The notes: generated from the letters alone by a model not told the origin. Shown: positions 18,753-27,375, counted from the first letter of the stretch. The stretch is DNA of 64,000 bases from Subsaximicrobium wynnwilliamsii (GCF_007997225.1 NZ_VORM01000024.1:1-64000), one strand, 5' to 3'. Numbers and translations: made by a program.

Positions 18753-19379
18753 ATGATAACCTTAAGAAATATTATTTTTTTCAGCATCATACTTTTTTTA
18801 CAGTCTCTGTCAGCTCAGGATAATAAAAATGTGGAGGAGGGCGATTGGATGTTATCTTCCAGAATCGGTTTTGGTACTTTAGAGGTTGAAGATGTTGCTA
18901 AGACTAACGCAACGGTTGCAGAAGTGTTTTTAGGTAGGGAATTTTTATTGTCCAATCAATTTTCACTCTATACGGGTTTAGAGTTTTCCAACGTGAATTC
19001 GAACTTTGCTAATGGCTCAAACCAAAACTTATTCTTATCTAATGATTATTTGAGTTTGCCTATTAATTTACGAATTTCTTACGATGATGCTGAAAAATTA
19101 TCCTTATATGCCGATTTTGGCATTTATGGAAGTTATCTTTTAAAATCAACAGTAGAAATTGAAGCTGATGATCTGGATGATAGTGAAAATGGACTTGGCT
19201 TTAACTTTGGTTATCAAGTAGCTTTTGGAGCGAAATATAAATTTCAAGACTCGAGATATTCGATAAATTTTGGTCTTAGAACAAAGAACGATTTGATAAA
19301 TAGCTATAAGAGTTCCGAGCAGGAATTTCAAATTAATGATGTATATCTTATAGAAATTGGTTTGGGATTTGCGCTGTAA
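18753..19379 (+). CDS. Outer membrane beta-barrel protein
   Basis: A 208-aa protein with a signal peptide (MITLRNIIFFSIILFLQSLS, cleavage after SAQ). It consists of alternating amphipathic strands and ends in an aromatic/hydrophobic strand (YLIEIGLGFAL), typical of small OmpA/PorT-like barrels. The ATG at 18753 is preferred because it starts directly at the signal peptide, 4 bp after the preceding stop. Upstream in-frame starts would overlap that gene. The function is unknown. Confidence 0.75.
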   Translation: MITLRNIIFFSIILFLQSLSAQDNKNVEEGDWMLSSRIGFGTLEVEDVAKTNATVAEVFLGREFLLSNQFSLYTGLEFSNVNSNFANGSNQNLFLSNDYLSLPINLRISYDDAEKLSLYADFGIYGSYLLKSTVEIEADDLDDSENGLGFNFGYQVAFGAKYKFQDSRYSINFGLRTKNDLINSYKSSEQEFQINDVYLIEIGLGFAL

Positions 19380-19398
19380 TTATGAAGTAAAAGATAAG

Positions 19399-20043
19399 TT
19401 GAAAACTAATTTTTGTTTTTCAGCTTGTCTTTTTGTATTGATACTATCCTGTAACAGTAAGCCCAAATCATTTTTTTGGAAGGGTGTTGTAAGTGATTCT
19501 ACACAAGTATATATTGCTTACCGTGGTACCAATACAAAGCAAGGATTCTTAGCGAATGATTTTAACATGAAAGACAGTTTGAGTTCTCATGTTGGTTTGT
19601 TGCTGAGTAAAAATAACAATTGGCAAGTTTATAATGTTATAGAAACTAAAGATAGCTTAAGCGATTTTAAGGAACAAAGTTTAGAACAATTCTATGATGT
19701 TGACAAAGAGAAAATTTTCTATGCGAGCTTTTGGAAAATAAAACATATTGATTCTTTAAACTTGTCTAAACTTAAAGAGCTCATAGGGATCTATGAGGCA
19801 AAAAACATCATTTTTGACAAATCAATTTCTTTAAATGACTCTACCAAGTTGTATTGCTCAGAATTTATACGAAATATATTATATGAAACAGATTCCACTC
19901 TATTTGATATAAACCCAGTTAAAATAGGATTGAAAGGGCTTTATAAAGCTTATTTTCGAAGTGATACTTTAGAGTATTATCCAGTGGATATTTTTCAGCA
20001 AGACAGCAACTTTTCTAAAGTTAAAGAGTGGAACTTTGAATAA
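19399..20043 (+). CDS. YiiX/NlpC-P60-like lipoprotein, putative cysteine hydrolase
   Basis: A protein of about 214 aa. I choose the TTG at 19399, which yields a compact lipoprotein signal ending LILSC. The longer GTG frame from 19357 overlaps the preceding gene. Motifs HVGLLLSK (catalytic His candidate) and KLYCSEFIRNIL (catalytic Cys candidate in YCSEF) match permuted papain-like hydrolases of the YiiX/YebB group, where the His-containing strand precedes the Cys. A peptidoglycan or lipid amide substrate is possible. It is the last of three short-spaced AT-rich genes, all exported. Confidence 0.65.
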   Translation: MKTNFCFSACLFVLILSCNSKPKSFFWKGVVSDSTQVYIAYRGTNTKQGFLANDFNMKDSLSSHVGLLLSKNNNWQVYNVIETKDSLSDFKEQSLEQFYDVDKEKIFYASFWKIKHIDSLNLSKLKELIGIYEAKNIIFDKSISLNDSTKLYCSEFIRNILYETDSTLFDINPVKIGLKGLYKAYFRSDTLEYYPVDIFQQDSNFSKVKEWNFE

Positions 20044-20057
20044 TTATATATTTTATT

Positions 20058-20086
20058 TTGAATTTTTAAATTTCGTTCTATATTTG
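20058..20086 (+). promoter_or_regulatory. Bacteroidota-type promoter of rpsU
   Basis: TTG at 20058-20060, 18-bp spacer, TATATTTG at 20079-20086, matching the -33/-7 consensus (TTG, TAnnTTTG) of the primary sigma factor in this phylum. It gives a leader of about 35 nt. Confidence 0.8.
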
Positions 20087-20109
20087 CAGCCTTAAAAATT
20101 CTAAAAGAG

Positions 20110-20116
20110 AGGAGGT
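20110..20116 (+). promoter_or_regulatory. Strong Shine-Dalgarno site of rpsU
   Basis: AGGAGGT lies with 9-10 nt between its core and the rpsU ATG. No other ribosomal or RNA polymerase gene here has such a site. In Flavobacteriia the 16S anti-SD is normally sequestered on the ribosome by bS21 and neighbours, and rpsU is a known exception. Confidence 0.85.
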
Positions 20117-20125
20117 TAAGACACT

Positions 20126-20320
20126 ATGTTAATAATTCCAATAAAAGAAGGAGAACAAATAGACCGTGCACTAAAGCGTTACAAGCGAAAGTTTGATAAA
20201 ACGGGCACAAAGCGTTCATTAAATGAGCGTAAACAATTTACGAAACCTTCCGTTGCGCGCAGAACTCAAGTTCAAAAGGCACAGTATGTACAAGGTTTGA
20301 GAGATATCGAGAACGTTTAG
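20126..20320 (+). CDS. rpsU: 30S ribosomal protein bS21
   Basis: A 64-aa basic protein. The N-terminus (MLIIPIKEGEQIDRALKRYK) and R-R-x-Q motifs match bS21 of Bacteroidota. It sits on the small subunit near the 3' end of 16S rRNA. Its own promoter, a strong Shine-Dalgarno site and a downstream terminator (20337-20371) define a short single-gene transcript. The Shine-Dalgarno site fits autoregulation: ribosomes lacking bS21 expose their anti-SD and would translate rpsU preferentially. Confidence 0.95.
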   Translation: MLIIPIKEGEQIDRALKRYKRKFDKTGTKRSLNERKQFTKPSVARRTQVQKAQYVQGLRDIENV

Positions 20321-20336
20321 TATTTATTTCATAATT

Positions 20337-20371
20337 GAAAATCCTGCTTGATTAGTGGGATTTTCTTTTTT
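20337..20371 (+). terminator. rpsU intrinsic terminator
   Basis: Stem GAAAATCC (20337-20344) against GGGATTTTC (20357-20365), followed by a T run to 20371. Confidence 0.85.
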
Positions 20372-20710
20372 CAGCATTAGGTTTTAGTCTTAGTTTTAGT
20401 TTATTCTCATTCAATTTACGATTTGAGAATTACGATTTACGATTTGGGCTTTGAATTCCACATAAAACCCTGAGACTTTGCTGGCGGGTCAGTTTGCTTT
20501 CACATTTGCAGTTTCAGTTTAAGTCGCGGAGTTAGTTTTTCGGTTTTCAATTCCAACACTATTTTGTGGCTACTTATAAACAGCTTTTGAAACCTTAGAA
20601 TTTTCATTTTAGATTACAGATTGCGCACTGGTTATGGGTATGAATAGCGTATTAGGTTTATGAAAATAAGTGCCGGGCTTCAATTTGGGTTTAAAATTTT
20701 GAAATTACTT

Positions 20711-20822
20711 CTAGCCCCTAGCCCCTAGCCCCTAGCCCCTAGCCTCTAGCGTCTAGCGTCTAGCCTCTAACTTCTGTCTTCTGTCTTCTGTCTTCCGTCT
20801 TCTGTCTTCCGTCTTCTATTTT
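20711..20822. repeat. Heptamer array CTAGCCC to CTGTCTT
   Basis: Sixteen consecutive 7-bp units in one unbroken phase: CTAGCCC four times, then CTAGCCT/CTAGCGT, CTAACTT, then CTGTCTT and CCGTCTT alternating. The unit sequence changes completely while the 7-bp register is kept. The rest of 20372-20883 has no recognisable gene. Confidence 0.9.
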
Positions 20823-20883
20823 CCCATTTTCCTTTCTTTAAACAGCAATTCTTCGTACTTTCAATCCTCTATTAGTATAGCCC

Positions 20884-21774
20884 ATGTCGATATCCGCTTT
20901 TTCAGATTACTTGCTTTTCGAAAAAAAGTATTCAGAATTAACGCTGAAGGCTTACCGCAGCGATCTAGAAGGTTTTTCAGAATTTATAGCTTCGGAATAT
21001 GAAACGTCTTCTATAGACGATGTTAACTATCCTCAGATCAGGAATTGGATCGTGAAATTGGTGGATAGTGGCATTTCCAACCGAAGCATCAACCGGAAGA
21101 TCTCCTCACTCAATTCCTACTACAAGTTTCTTCAGAAAATTGGCGAGCTTCAAATCAATCCGCTCAGTAAGCACAGAGCGCTTAAAACAGGCAAGAAGGT
21201 ACAAGTGCCATTTTCGGAAAAAGAAATGGCTTCAGTTTTGGAGTTGCTCGATGGCGATACCAGTTTTGAGGGGCTTCGCAATCGTGCCATTATAGAACTG
21301 TTCTATGCCACCGGCATCCGAAGAATAGAATTGGTGCAATTGAAACTTAGAGACCTAGACCTTCAAGCGGCAACTGTCAAGATTTTGGGCAAACGAAATA
21401 AGGAGCGTTTAATGCCGTTATTGCCCTCTGTAGTGGCAAGCCTAAACCGCTATATTTTGGCCAGAAATAATTGCGAGATCATAGAAGATCCTGATCTCTT
21501 ATTTTTAACCAAAAAAGGGGTTAAAATCTATGAAATGCTTGTTTACAGAATTATAAATGACTATTTTAGTCTAGTATCTTCAAAGGTAAAAAGGAGTCCG
21601 CACATTTTGAGGCACTCATTTGCGACCCACTTGCTTAACCAAGGTGCAAATTTAAATGCGGTCAAAGAGCTTCTTGGGCATTCGAGTTTGGCTGCTACGC
21701 AAGTCTATACCCATAATAGCATAGCCAAATTGAAAGAGGTGTATGCAAAAGCGCACCCTAGGAGTAAAAAATAA
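20884..21774 (+). CDS. xerC: Tyrosine recombinase XerC/XerD
   Basis: A 296-aa site-specific recombinase. The N-terminal SAM-like DNA-binding domain covers residues 1-90 (FSDYLLFEKKYSELTLKAYR). The catalytic residues are visible: Arg in YATGIRRIELVQLKL near 141, Lys in ILGKRNKERLMPL near 170, HILRHSFATHLL near 240, HSS near 263 and the nucleophile Tyr in TQVYTHNS near 274. Xer recombinases resolve chromosome dimers at dif. Position between rpsU and hpf fits a housekeeping Xer protein rather than a mobile integrase. The C/D assignment is uncertain. Confidence 0.9.
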   Translation: MSISAFSDYLLFEKKYSELTLKAYRSDLEGFSEFIASEYETSSIDDVNYPQIRNWIVKLVDSGISNRSINRKISSLNSYYKFLQKIGELQINPLSKHRALKTGKKVQVPFSEKEMASVLELLDGDTSFEGLRNRAIIELFYATGIRRIELVQLKLRDLDLQAATVKILGKRNKERLMPLLPSVVASLNRYILARNNCEIIEDPDLLFLTKKGVKIYEMLVYRIINDYFSLVSSKVKRSPHILRHSFATHLLNQGANLNAVKELLGHSSLAATQVYTHNSIAKLKEVYAKAHPRSKK

Positions 21775-21802
21775 TTTTGTCTAACCAAAAAAATAAACGA
21801 TT

Positions 21803-22105
21803 ATGAAGGTAAACACCCAATCTGTAAATTTTAATGCAGATCAAAAGTTAATAGACTTCATCCAACGACGAATGGATAAGCTAGATTTGTTTTATGATAA
21901 GGTCATTCATTCAGACGTGTATTTGAAAGTGCAAAAAACAAGTGATAAGGAAAACAAAATATTCGAAGCTCGGGTAAATGTGCCTGGTGATAGTTTTGTG
22001 GTTAAAAAGCAATGCAAGACCTTTGAGGAAGGCACAGATATGGCGGTTTCATGTTTGGAAAGACAGCTAAAAAAACGAAAAGCGAAATTAAGAGCTCATA
22101 CTTAA
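21803..22105 (+). CDS. hpf: Ribosome hibernation promoting factor (short HPF/RaiA)
   Basis: A 100-aa protein with the beta-alpha-beta-beta-beta-alpha pattern of HPF/RaiA (MKVNTQSVNFNADQKLIDFI, RMDKLDLFYDKV, then VNVPGDSFVVKKQCKTFEEG) and a basic C-terminal helix (RQLKKRKAKLR). It binds the decoding centre of idle ribosomes. The short form lacks the C-terminal dimerisation domain of long HPF. It lies 28 bp after xerC. Confidence 0.9.
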   Translation: MKVNTQSVNFNADQKLIDFIQRRMDKLDLFYDKVIHSDVYLKVQKTSDKENKIFEARVNVPGDSFVVKKQCKTFEEGTDMAVSCLERQLKKRKAKLRAHT

Positions 22106-22127
22106 CAAAAAATTTATAAAAAATGTT

Positions 22128-22156
22128 TTGATTAAATAAATAAATCTTTACATTTG
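22128..22156 (+). promoter_or_regulatory. Promoter of the tRNA-tuf-secE-nusG cluster
   Basis: TTG at 22128-22130, 18-bp spacer, TACATTTG at 22149-22156. The spacing is identical to the rpsU promoter. Confidence 0.8.
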
Positions 22157-22157
22157 C

Positions 22158-22185
22158 AGTCCGTTAGAAATAGCGGACTTTTTTT
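22158..22185 (+). terminator. Hairpin plus T run at the very start of the tRNA-tuf transcript
   Basis: AGTCCG (22158-22163) pairs with CGGACT (22174-22179), followed by a run of T to 22185. It begins within a few bases of the expected transcription start, about 23 nt before the first tRNA. Confidence 0.6.
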
Positions 22186-22207
22186 GTGATATAAAAAAGG
22201 TTTAAAA

Positions 22208-22281
22208 GCCGATGTAGCTCAGCTGGCTAGAGCAGCTGATTTGTAATCAGCAGGTCGTGGGTTCGAGTCCCTCCATCGGCT
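22208..22281 (+). tRNA. tRNA-Thr (anticodon TGT)
   Basis: Complete cloverleaf of 74 nt. Acceptor GCCGATG pairs with CATCGGC; the anticodon loop is TTTGTAA with anticodon TGT; the T loop is TTCGAGT. No encoded CCA. First of four tRNAs before tuf. Confidence 0.95.
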
Positions 22282-22347
22282 CTTTAAAACACTAAGTTCC
22301 AAGATTGGAAATTGGTATTTTAAGTTTGAAATTTTGAAATCACTTTT

Positions 22348-22429
<82 letters not shown>

Positions 22430-22434
22430 CCAAA

Positions 22435-22454
22435 ATTCCTGCGAAGGCAGGAAT
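22435..22454. repeat. Palindrome ATTCCTGCGAAGGCAGGAAT
   Basis: Imperfect 20-bp inverted repeat between tRNA-Tyr and tRNA-Gly. Related sequences occur at 42739-42758 (ahead of trpB) and 45543-45556 (ahead of trpD). Confidence 0.7.
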
Positions 22455-22542
22455 CTCAAGCTTTGTTGCAAGTGGCGAAAGTTTGAAGCGTTCATTAAAA
22501 TATTGGAATTTGGGATTTTCATTTTAGAAATTTCCATCAAAT

Positions 22543-22615
22543 GCGAAAGTAGCTCAGTTGGTAGAGCGTCAGCCTTCCAAGCTGAATGTCGCCGGTTCGA
22601 ACCCGGTCTTTCGCT
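22543..22615 (+). tRNA. tRNA-Gly (anticodon TCC)
   Basis: 73-nt cloverleaf. Acceptor GCGAAAG pairs with CTTTCGC; anticodon stem TCAGC/GCTGA with loop CTTCCAA, anticodon TCC. No encoded CCA. Confidence 0.95.
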
Positions 22616-22787
22616 CAAAGCCGAATGTCTTCACGCCTTAAAGCATGAACGTTGGCTCAACAAAAACAAGGACATTAAGTCTTCCACTTTGTTTATGGAT
22701 TTAAGCATTTCGATATGCTGTCCGCTCAGTAGAGTAAGTTTGGTATGGTTCGCTTTGAATCCCAGACTTAGAACCTGAAACCAATAA

Positions 22788-22859
22788 GCCGGTGTAGCTC
22801 AGGGGTAGAGCGTTTCCTTGGTAAGGAAGAGGTCACGAGTTCAATTCTCGTCATTGGCT
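22788..22859 (+). tRNA. tRNA-Thr (anticodon GGT)
   Basis: 72-nt cloverleaf. Acceptor GCCGGTG pairs with CATTGGC through two G-U pairs; anticodon loop TTGGTAA, anticodon GGT. It lies 60 nt before tuf. Confidence 0.95.
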
Positions 22860-22919
22860 CTTTTTTTTCGTAAGAATTAAATTGAACACTAATATAAATA
22901 AGATTAAAATAAATTAAAC

Positions 22920-24107
22920 ATGGCAAAGGCAACTTTCGATCGTTCAAAACCACACCTTAACATAGGTACTATTGGACACGTAGATCACGGTAAAACAACT
23001 TTAACTGCTGCTATTACTAAAGTATTAGCTGATGCAGGTTTTTCTGAAGCAAGATCATTTGATCAAATTGATAACGCACCAGAAGAAAAAGAAAGAGGTA
23101 TTACAATCAATACTTCACACGTAGAATATGCAACAGCAAATCGTCACTACGCTCACGTTGACTGTCCAGGTCACGCGGATTACGTAAAGAACATGGTTAC
23201 TGGTGCTGCTCAAATGGACGGAGCTATCCTTGTGGTTGCTGCGACTGATGGCCCAATGCCACAAACCCGTGAGCACATCCTTTTAGGACGCCAGGTAGGT
23301 ATTCCTCGTATGGTTGTATTCATGAATAAAGTGGATATGGTTGATGATGAGGAATTATTGGAATTGGTAGAGATGGAAATTAGAGACTTATTGTCATTCT
23401 ATGAATATGATGGTGATAATGGTCCTGTAATTGCTGGTTCTGCTCTAGGTGCACTTAACGGTGAGCAAAAATGGGTAGATACAGTTTTACAATTGATGGA
23501 ATCTGTAGATTCTTGGATTGAAGAGCCATTACGTGAAATTGATAAGCCTTTCTTAATGCCTATCGAAGATGTATTCTCTATTACTGGTCGTGGAACTGTT
23601 GCTACAGGTCGTATCGAAACTGGTATCGCTAAAACTGGAGATCCAGTTGAGATCATCGGTATGGGAGCTGAGAAATTGACTTCTACTATTACTGGTATTG
23701 AAATGTTCCGTCAAATCTTGGATAGAGGTGAGGCTGGAGATAACGCAGGTATCTTATTGAGAGGTATTGAGAAAACTCAAATCTCTAGAGGTATGGTTAT
23801 TGTTAAGCCAGGTTCTGTGACACCACATGCTAAATTTAAAGCTGAGGTTTACGTCTTGAAAAAAGAAGAAGGTGGTCGTCATACGCCATTCCATAATAAC
23901 TACCGCCCACAGTTTTACGTACGTACAACTGATGTAACAGGAAACATCATGCTTCCTGATGGCGTTGAAATGGTTATGCCAGGAGACAACTTGACAATTA
24001 CTGTTGAACTTATCCAATCAATTGCTATGACTGTAGGTTTACGTTTTGCAATCCGTGAAGGTGGTAGAACAGTAGGTGCTGGTCAAGTAACTGAGATATT
24101 AGATTAA
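22920..24107 (+). CDS. tuf: Elongation factor Tu
   Basis: A 395-aa GTPase that delivers aminoacyl-tRNA to the ribosome. The G motifs are GHVDHGKTT (residue 19), the switch region RGITINT near 60, DCPGHADY near 81 and NKVD near 136. Domains 2 and 3 follow and end [10 protein letters not shown]. Codon use is strongly biased (many GGT, CGT, GTA), as expected for high expression. It lies between tRNA-Thr and tRNA-Trp in the classic order. A hairpin at 24132-24160 follows the stop. Confidence 0.99.
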   Translation: MAKATFDRSKPHLNIGTIGHVDHGKTTLTAAITKVLADAGFSEARSFDQIDNAPEEKERGITINTSHVEYATANRHYAHVDCPGHADYVKNMVTGAAQMDGAILVVAATDGPMPQTREHILLGRQVGIPRMVVFMNKVDMVDDEELLELVEMEIRDLLSFYEYDGDNGPVIAGSALGALNGEQKWVDTVLQLMESVDSWIEEPLREIDKPFLMPIEDVFSITGRGTVATGRIETGIAKTGDPVEIIGMGAEKLTSTITGIEMFRQILDRGEAGDNAGILLRGIEKTQISRGMVIVKPGSVTPHAKFKAEVYVLKKEEGGRHTPFHNNYRPQFYVRTTDVTGNIMLPDGVEMVMPGDNLTITVELIQSIAMTVGLRFAIREGGRTVGAGQVTEILD

Positions 24108-24131
24108 GTATTTAATATAAGAATATTGATT

Positions 24132-24160
24132 AAGGTGTCTCACTAAAAGTGTGACGCCTT
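24132..24160 (+). terminator. Hairpin after tuf
   Basis: AAGGTGTC (24132-24139) pairs with GACGCCTT (24153-24160), one G-U pair. The downstream T run is poor, so it may be a partial terminator or a processing site before tRNA-Trp. Confidence 0.5.
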
Positions 24161-24171
24161 GATTTATATTT

Positions 24172-24244
24172 ACGGGTTTAGCTCAGTTGGTAGAGCACTG
24201 GTCTCCAAAACCAGGTGTCGTGAGTTCGAGTCTCTCAACCCGTG
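24172..24244 (+). tRNA. tRNA-Trp (anticodon CCA)
   Basis: 73-nt cloverleaf. Acceptor ACGGGTT pairs with AACCCGT; anticodon stem CTGGT/ACCAG with anticodon CCA. It lies between tuf and secE. Confidence 0.95.
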
Positions 24245-24345
24245 CTAAATTAAGTTGAAGGCTTTTTTGCTTATGTATATTGAGCTTTAAACAACAACAA
24301 TTAGCCGAAACTTAGAACATTCTAAGTATAATAACAAGAAATCAA

Positions 24346-24537
24346 ATGGCAGGAATGGCAAACTATATTAAAGAATCCTTTGGCGAGTTAAAAAACAACG
24401 TGACTTGGCCATCTTGGCCAGAAGCGCAACGCTTAACCATCTTGGTGGCTGTATTTTCTATCATTTTTTCACTTATCATATGGGGAGTGGATACTGTTTT
24501 TAGTGAAGTGATCAGGGCGTATTTCAACTTGATGTAA
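24346..24537 (+). CDS. secE: Preprotein translocase subunit SecE
   Basis: A 63-aa protein with the short single-helix form of SecE. The amphipathic helix YIKESFGELKNNVTWPSWPE (residues 7-26) is the family signature, and one membrane segment follows (about 30-53). It forms the SecYEG channel in the inner membrane. It sits between tRNA-Trp and nusG, the conserved position. Confidence 0.95.
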   Translation: MAGMANYIKESFGELKNNVTWPSWPEAQRLTILVAVFSIIFSLIIWGVDTVFSEVIRAYFNLM

Positions 24538-24560
24538 TACCTAAAAAAGAACAAAATAGA

Positions 24561-25118
24561 ATGTCTGAGACAAGTGTAAATAAAAAGTGGTACGTTGTAA
24601 GAGCGGTAAGCGGTCAAGAAAACAAGATCAAATCTTATATTGAGAATGAAGTCACTAGGCTTGGTTTGGAAGATTTTGTGGATCAAGTGCTTGTGCCTAC
24701 CGAAAAAGTGGTTCAAATCCGTAAAGGAAAGAAAATTAACAAAGAGCGTGTTTACTTTCCTGGATATATCATGATTCAGGCCAATCTTAGTGGGGAAATT
24801 CCGCACATCATCAAATCCATAACCAATGTGATTGGCTTTCTGGGTGAGACTAAAGGTGGTGAGCCTGTGCCGTTAAGACAATCAGAGGTTAATAGAATGT
24901 TAGGTAAGGTTGATGAGCTGGCGGTTGATGCAGATTCTAACGCAGCGATCCCTTATATCATTGGAGAAACGGTGAAAGTGATTGATGGTCCATTCAACGG
25001 ATTTGACGGCACCGTAGAAAAGATAAATGAAGATAAGCGTAAACTTGAAGTGATGGTTAAGATTTTCGGAAGAAAGACACCGTTGGAATTGAGTTATATG
25101 CAAGTAGATAAAGTTTAA
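24561..25118 (+). CDS. nusG: Transcription termination/antitermination protein NusG
   Basis: A 185-aa protein. The NGN domain (residues 8-110) shows KWYVVRAVSGQENKIKSYI, VYFPGYIMIQ and VIGFLGETKGGEPVPL. The C-terminal KOW domain carries GETVKVIDGPFNGFDGTVE near residue 134. NusG binds RNA polymerase and couples it to Rho or to the ribosome. It lies 23 bp after secE and upstream of rplK. Confidence 0.97.
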   Translation: MSETSVNKKWYVVRAVSGQENKIKSYIENEVTRLGLEDFVDQVLVPTEKVVQIRKGKKINKERVYFPGYIMIQANLSGEIPHIIKSITNVIGFLGETKGGEPVPLRQSEVNRMLGKVDELAVDADSNAAIPYIIGETVKVIDGPFNGFDGTVEKINEDKRKLEVMVKIFGRKTPLELSYMQVDKV

Positions 25119-25189
25119 TATTGTTACATTCACATAGAGCGCAAGTCTTTGCTTCCTATTAAAAGGCCTGCAACATTAAAATTATAAAA

Positions 25190-25630
25190 ATGGCAAAAGA
25201 ATTAAGTAAAGTAGTTAAATTACAAGTTCGGGGAGGTGCAGCGAATCCGTCGCCACCGGTTGGACCCGCTTTAGGTGCTGCTGGAGTTAATATCATGGAA
25301 TTTTGTAAACAGTTCAACGCTAGAACCCAGGATAAAGCTGGTAAGATTCTTCCTGTTGTGATTTCTGTTTTCAAGGATAAGTCCTTCGATTTCGTGATCA
25401 AAACACCTCCCGCGGCTGTGCAATTAATGGAAGCAACCAAAGTAAAAAAGGGATCTGGGGAACCGAACAGAAAGAAAATAGCCAAAGTCACTTGGGATCA
25501 AGTGAAAGCTATCGCAGAAGACAAAATGCAAGATTTGAATGCGTTTAATGTTCATGCTGCAATGAAGATGGTTGCAGGTACTGCAAGATCAATGGGAATC
25601 ACAGTTAAAGGTGGCGAAGCCCCTAACTAA
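25190..25630 (+). CDS. rplK: 50S ribosomal protein uL11
   Basis: A 146-aa protein with the L11 N-terminal pattern ([36 protein letters not shown]) and C-terminal rRNA-binding domain ([29 protein letters not shown]). It binds the GTPase-associated centre of 23S rRNA. First of the rplKAJL group, 14 bp before rplA. Confidence 0.98.
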   Translation: MAKELSKVVKLQVRGGAANPSPPVGPALGAAGVNIMEFCKQFNARTQDKAGKILPVVISVFKDKSFDFVIKTPPAAVQLMEATKVKKGSGEPNRKKIAKVTWDQVKAIAEDKMQDLNAFNVHAAMKMVAGTARSMGITVKGGEAPN

Positions 25631-25644
25631 AAACACTTTTTGAA

Positions 25645-26331
25645 ATGGCAATTACAAAAAAACAAAAAGAGTCCAGAGCGAAGGTAGAGAAGAATAAACT
25701 CTACACGCTTGATGAGGCTACGACATTATTAAAGGACATTACTTATACAAAGTTTGATGCTTCTGTGGATTTGGCCGTGCGACTTGGAGTAGATCCTCGT
25801 AAAGCAAACCAAATGGTAAGAGGTGTTGTTTCCCTTCCACATGGAACAGGAAAAGACATGAAGGTATTGGCTTTGGTTACTCCAGATAAAGAGGAGGAAG
25901 CTAAAGCAGCTGGTGCAGACTATGTTGGTTTGGATGAGTACCTTGAGAAAATCAAGAATGGGTGGACAGATGTTGACGTGATCGTTACCATGCCAGCCAT
26001 AATGGGTAAATTGGGTCCTTTAGGTAGAATATTAGGCCCAAGAGGTTTGATGCCTAACCCAAAAACAGGAACCGTAACTATGGACGTCGCCAAAGCTGTG
26101 GCAGAAGTAAAAGCGGGTAAAATCGACTTTAAAGTGGATAAAACAGGTATCGTTCACGCTCCAATTGGAAAGGCTTCTTTTACAGCCGATAAATTGAAGG
26201 AGAATGCGATGGAATTATTAACCACCTTAAACAAAATGAAGCCTACTGCTTCCAAGGGAATTTACATGAGAAGCATTTATATGTCTAGCACCATGAGCCC
26301 AAGTATTGCAGTAGATCCTAAATTAAGTTAA
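25645..26331 (+). CDS. rplA: 50S ribosomal protein uL1
   Basis: A 228-aa protein forming the L1 stalk. Signatures are [20 protein letters not shown] near residue 41, [29 protein letters not shown] near 115 and [11 protein letters not shown]. In other bacteria L1 represses its own operon by binding an mRNA mimic of its rRNA site; I did not find a clear mimic here. It lies 20 bp before rplJ. Confidence 0.98.
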   Translation: MAITKKQKESRAKVEKNKLYTLDEATTLLKDITYTKFDASVDLAVRLGVDPRKANQMVRGVVSLPHGTGKDMKVLALVTPDKEEEAKAAGADYVGLDEYLEKIKNGWTDVDVIVTMPAIMGKLGPLGRILGPRGLMPNPKTGTVTMDVAKAVAEVKAGKIDFKVDKTGIVHAPIGKASFTADKLKENAMELLTTLNKMKPTASKGIYMRSIYMSSTMSPSIAVDPKLS

Positions 26332-26351
26332 GCAGTTAAATCTTTATTATA

Positions 26352-26873
26352 ATGACAAGAGAAGAAAAATCACAAGTAATTGAAGCGTTGACTGCGCAAC
26401 TTGCAGATAATCCTAATATCTATTTAGCAGATATATCTGGATTGAACGCAGGAAGCACTTCAGATTTACGACGTGCGTGCTACAAAGCAAACGTACAGTT
26501 GCACGTTGTAAAAAATACATTGCTTGCTAAGGCGATGGAAGCTTCAGACAAAGAGTTTGGAGATTTGCCGTCAGTTTTAAAAGGGAACACCTCGGTAATG
26601 TATTCTGAAACAGGAAATGCTCCGGCTAAGGTCATCAAAAACTTCCGCAAAAAATCCGATAAGCCTTTGCTTAAAGGTGCTTTTATTGCAGAAGCGATTT
26701 ACATTGGCGATGAGCAATTAGACATGCTAGTTGAAATCAAATCCAAAGACGAAGTTATTGGAGATATCATTGGCTTGTTACAATCTCCAGCTAAAAATGT
26801 TATTTCAGCACTTAAATCAAGTGGTGGTAAATTGGCTGGAATCCTTAAAACCTTATCTGAAAAAGAAGGATAA
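26352..26873 (+). CDS. rplJ: 50S ribosomal protein uL10
   Basis: A 173-aa stalk base protein. It contains IYLADISGLNAGSTSDLRRA near residue 23, KVQLHVVKNTLLAKA-like sequence near 44 and a C-terminal helix that carries bL12 dimers. Spacing of 20 bp from rplA and 58 bp to rplL indicates one transcript. Confidence 0.97.
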   Translation: MTREEKSQVIEALTAQLADNPNIYLADISGLNAGSTSDLRRACYKANVQLHVVKNTLLAKAMEASDKEFGDLPSVLKGNTSVMYSETGNAPAKVIKNFRKKSDKPLLKGAFIAEAIYIGDEQLDMLVEIKSKDEVIGDIIGLLQSPAKNVISALKSSGGKLAGILKTLSEKEG

Positions 26874-26931
26874 GCAAACTAAGTACGCACTTAAACAATT
26901 ATATTTTAAAAATTATTAAAACGGTAGAAAA

Positions 26932-27303
26932 ATGGCAGATTTAAAAGATTTCGCAGAACAATTAGTAAACTTAACGGTAAAAGAAGTAAACGAATTAGCA
27001 ACAATCCTTAAGGATGAATACGGTATCGAACCAGCAGCAGCTGCAGCAGTAATGCAAGCAGGTCCTGCAGCAGGTGAGGCTGTTGAAGAGCAAACTGAAT
27101 TCGATGTAATCCTTAATGCAGCAGGTGGTTCTAAACTTGCAGTTGTAAAATTAGTTAAAGAATTAACTGGTTTAGGATTAAAAGAAGCTAAAGGTTTAGT
27201 TGATGATGCACCATCTCCAATCAAGGAAGGTGTTACTAAAGACGAAGCAGAAGCGCTTAAAGCTCAATTAGAAGAGGCTGGCGCAGAGGTTGAGCTTAAG
27301 TAA
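26932..27303 (+). CDS. rplL: 50S ribosomal protein bL12
   Basis: A 123-aa acidic stalk protein. The N-terminal dimerisation helices (residues 1-40) are followed by an Ala-rich hinge ([20 protein letters not shown]). The C-terminal factor-binding domain has [20 protein letters not shown] and [14 protein letters not shown]. It recruits translation GTPases. A long hairpin separates it from rpoB. Confidence 0.98.
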   Translation: MADLKDFAEQLVNLTVKEVNELATILKDEYGIEPAAAAAVMQAGPAAGEAVEEQTEFDVILNAAGGSKLAVVKLVKELTGLGLKEAKGLVDDAPSPIKEGVTKDEAEALKAQLEEAGAEVELK

Positions 27304-27325
27304 GCTTTAAAAACCTACAAATTAT

Positions 27326-27375
27326 GGTTTAGGTCTTCCAAGCGCGATGAAAATCGGGTGGGAATGACCTAAACC
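27326..27375 (+). terminator. rplL-rpoB spacer hairpin (candidate attenuator)
   Basis: GGTTTAGGTC (27326-27335) pairs perfectly with GACCTAAACC (27366-27375). An inner TTCC/GGAA helix and a weaker loop lie inside. CTTTTG follows. The position equals that of the attenuator between rplL and rpoB in Escherichia coli. Confidence 0.65.

Noticed and set aside
20884-21774. Mobile-element integrase
   Set aside because: The tyrosine recombinase lies in a housekeeping context between rpsU and hpf with no attachment repeats, so XerC/D is the better call.
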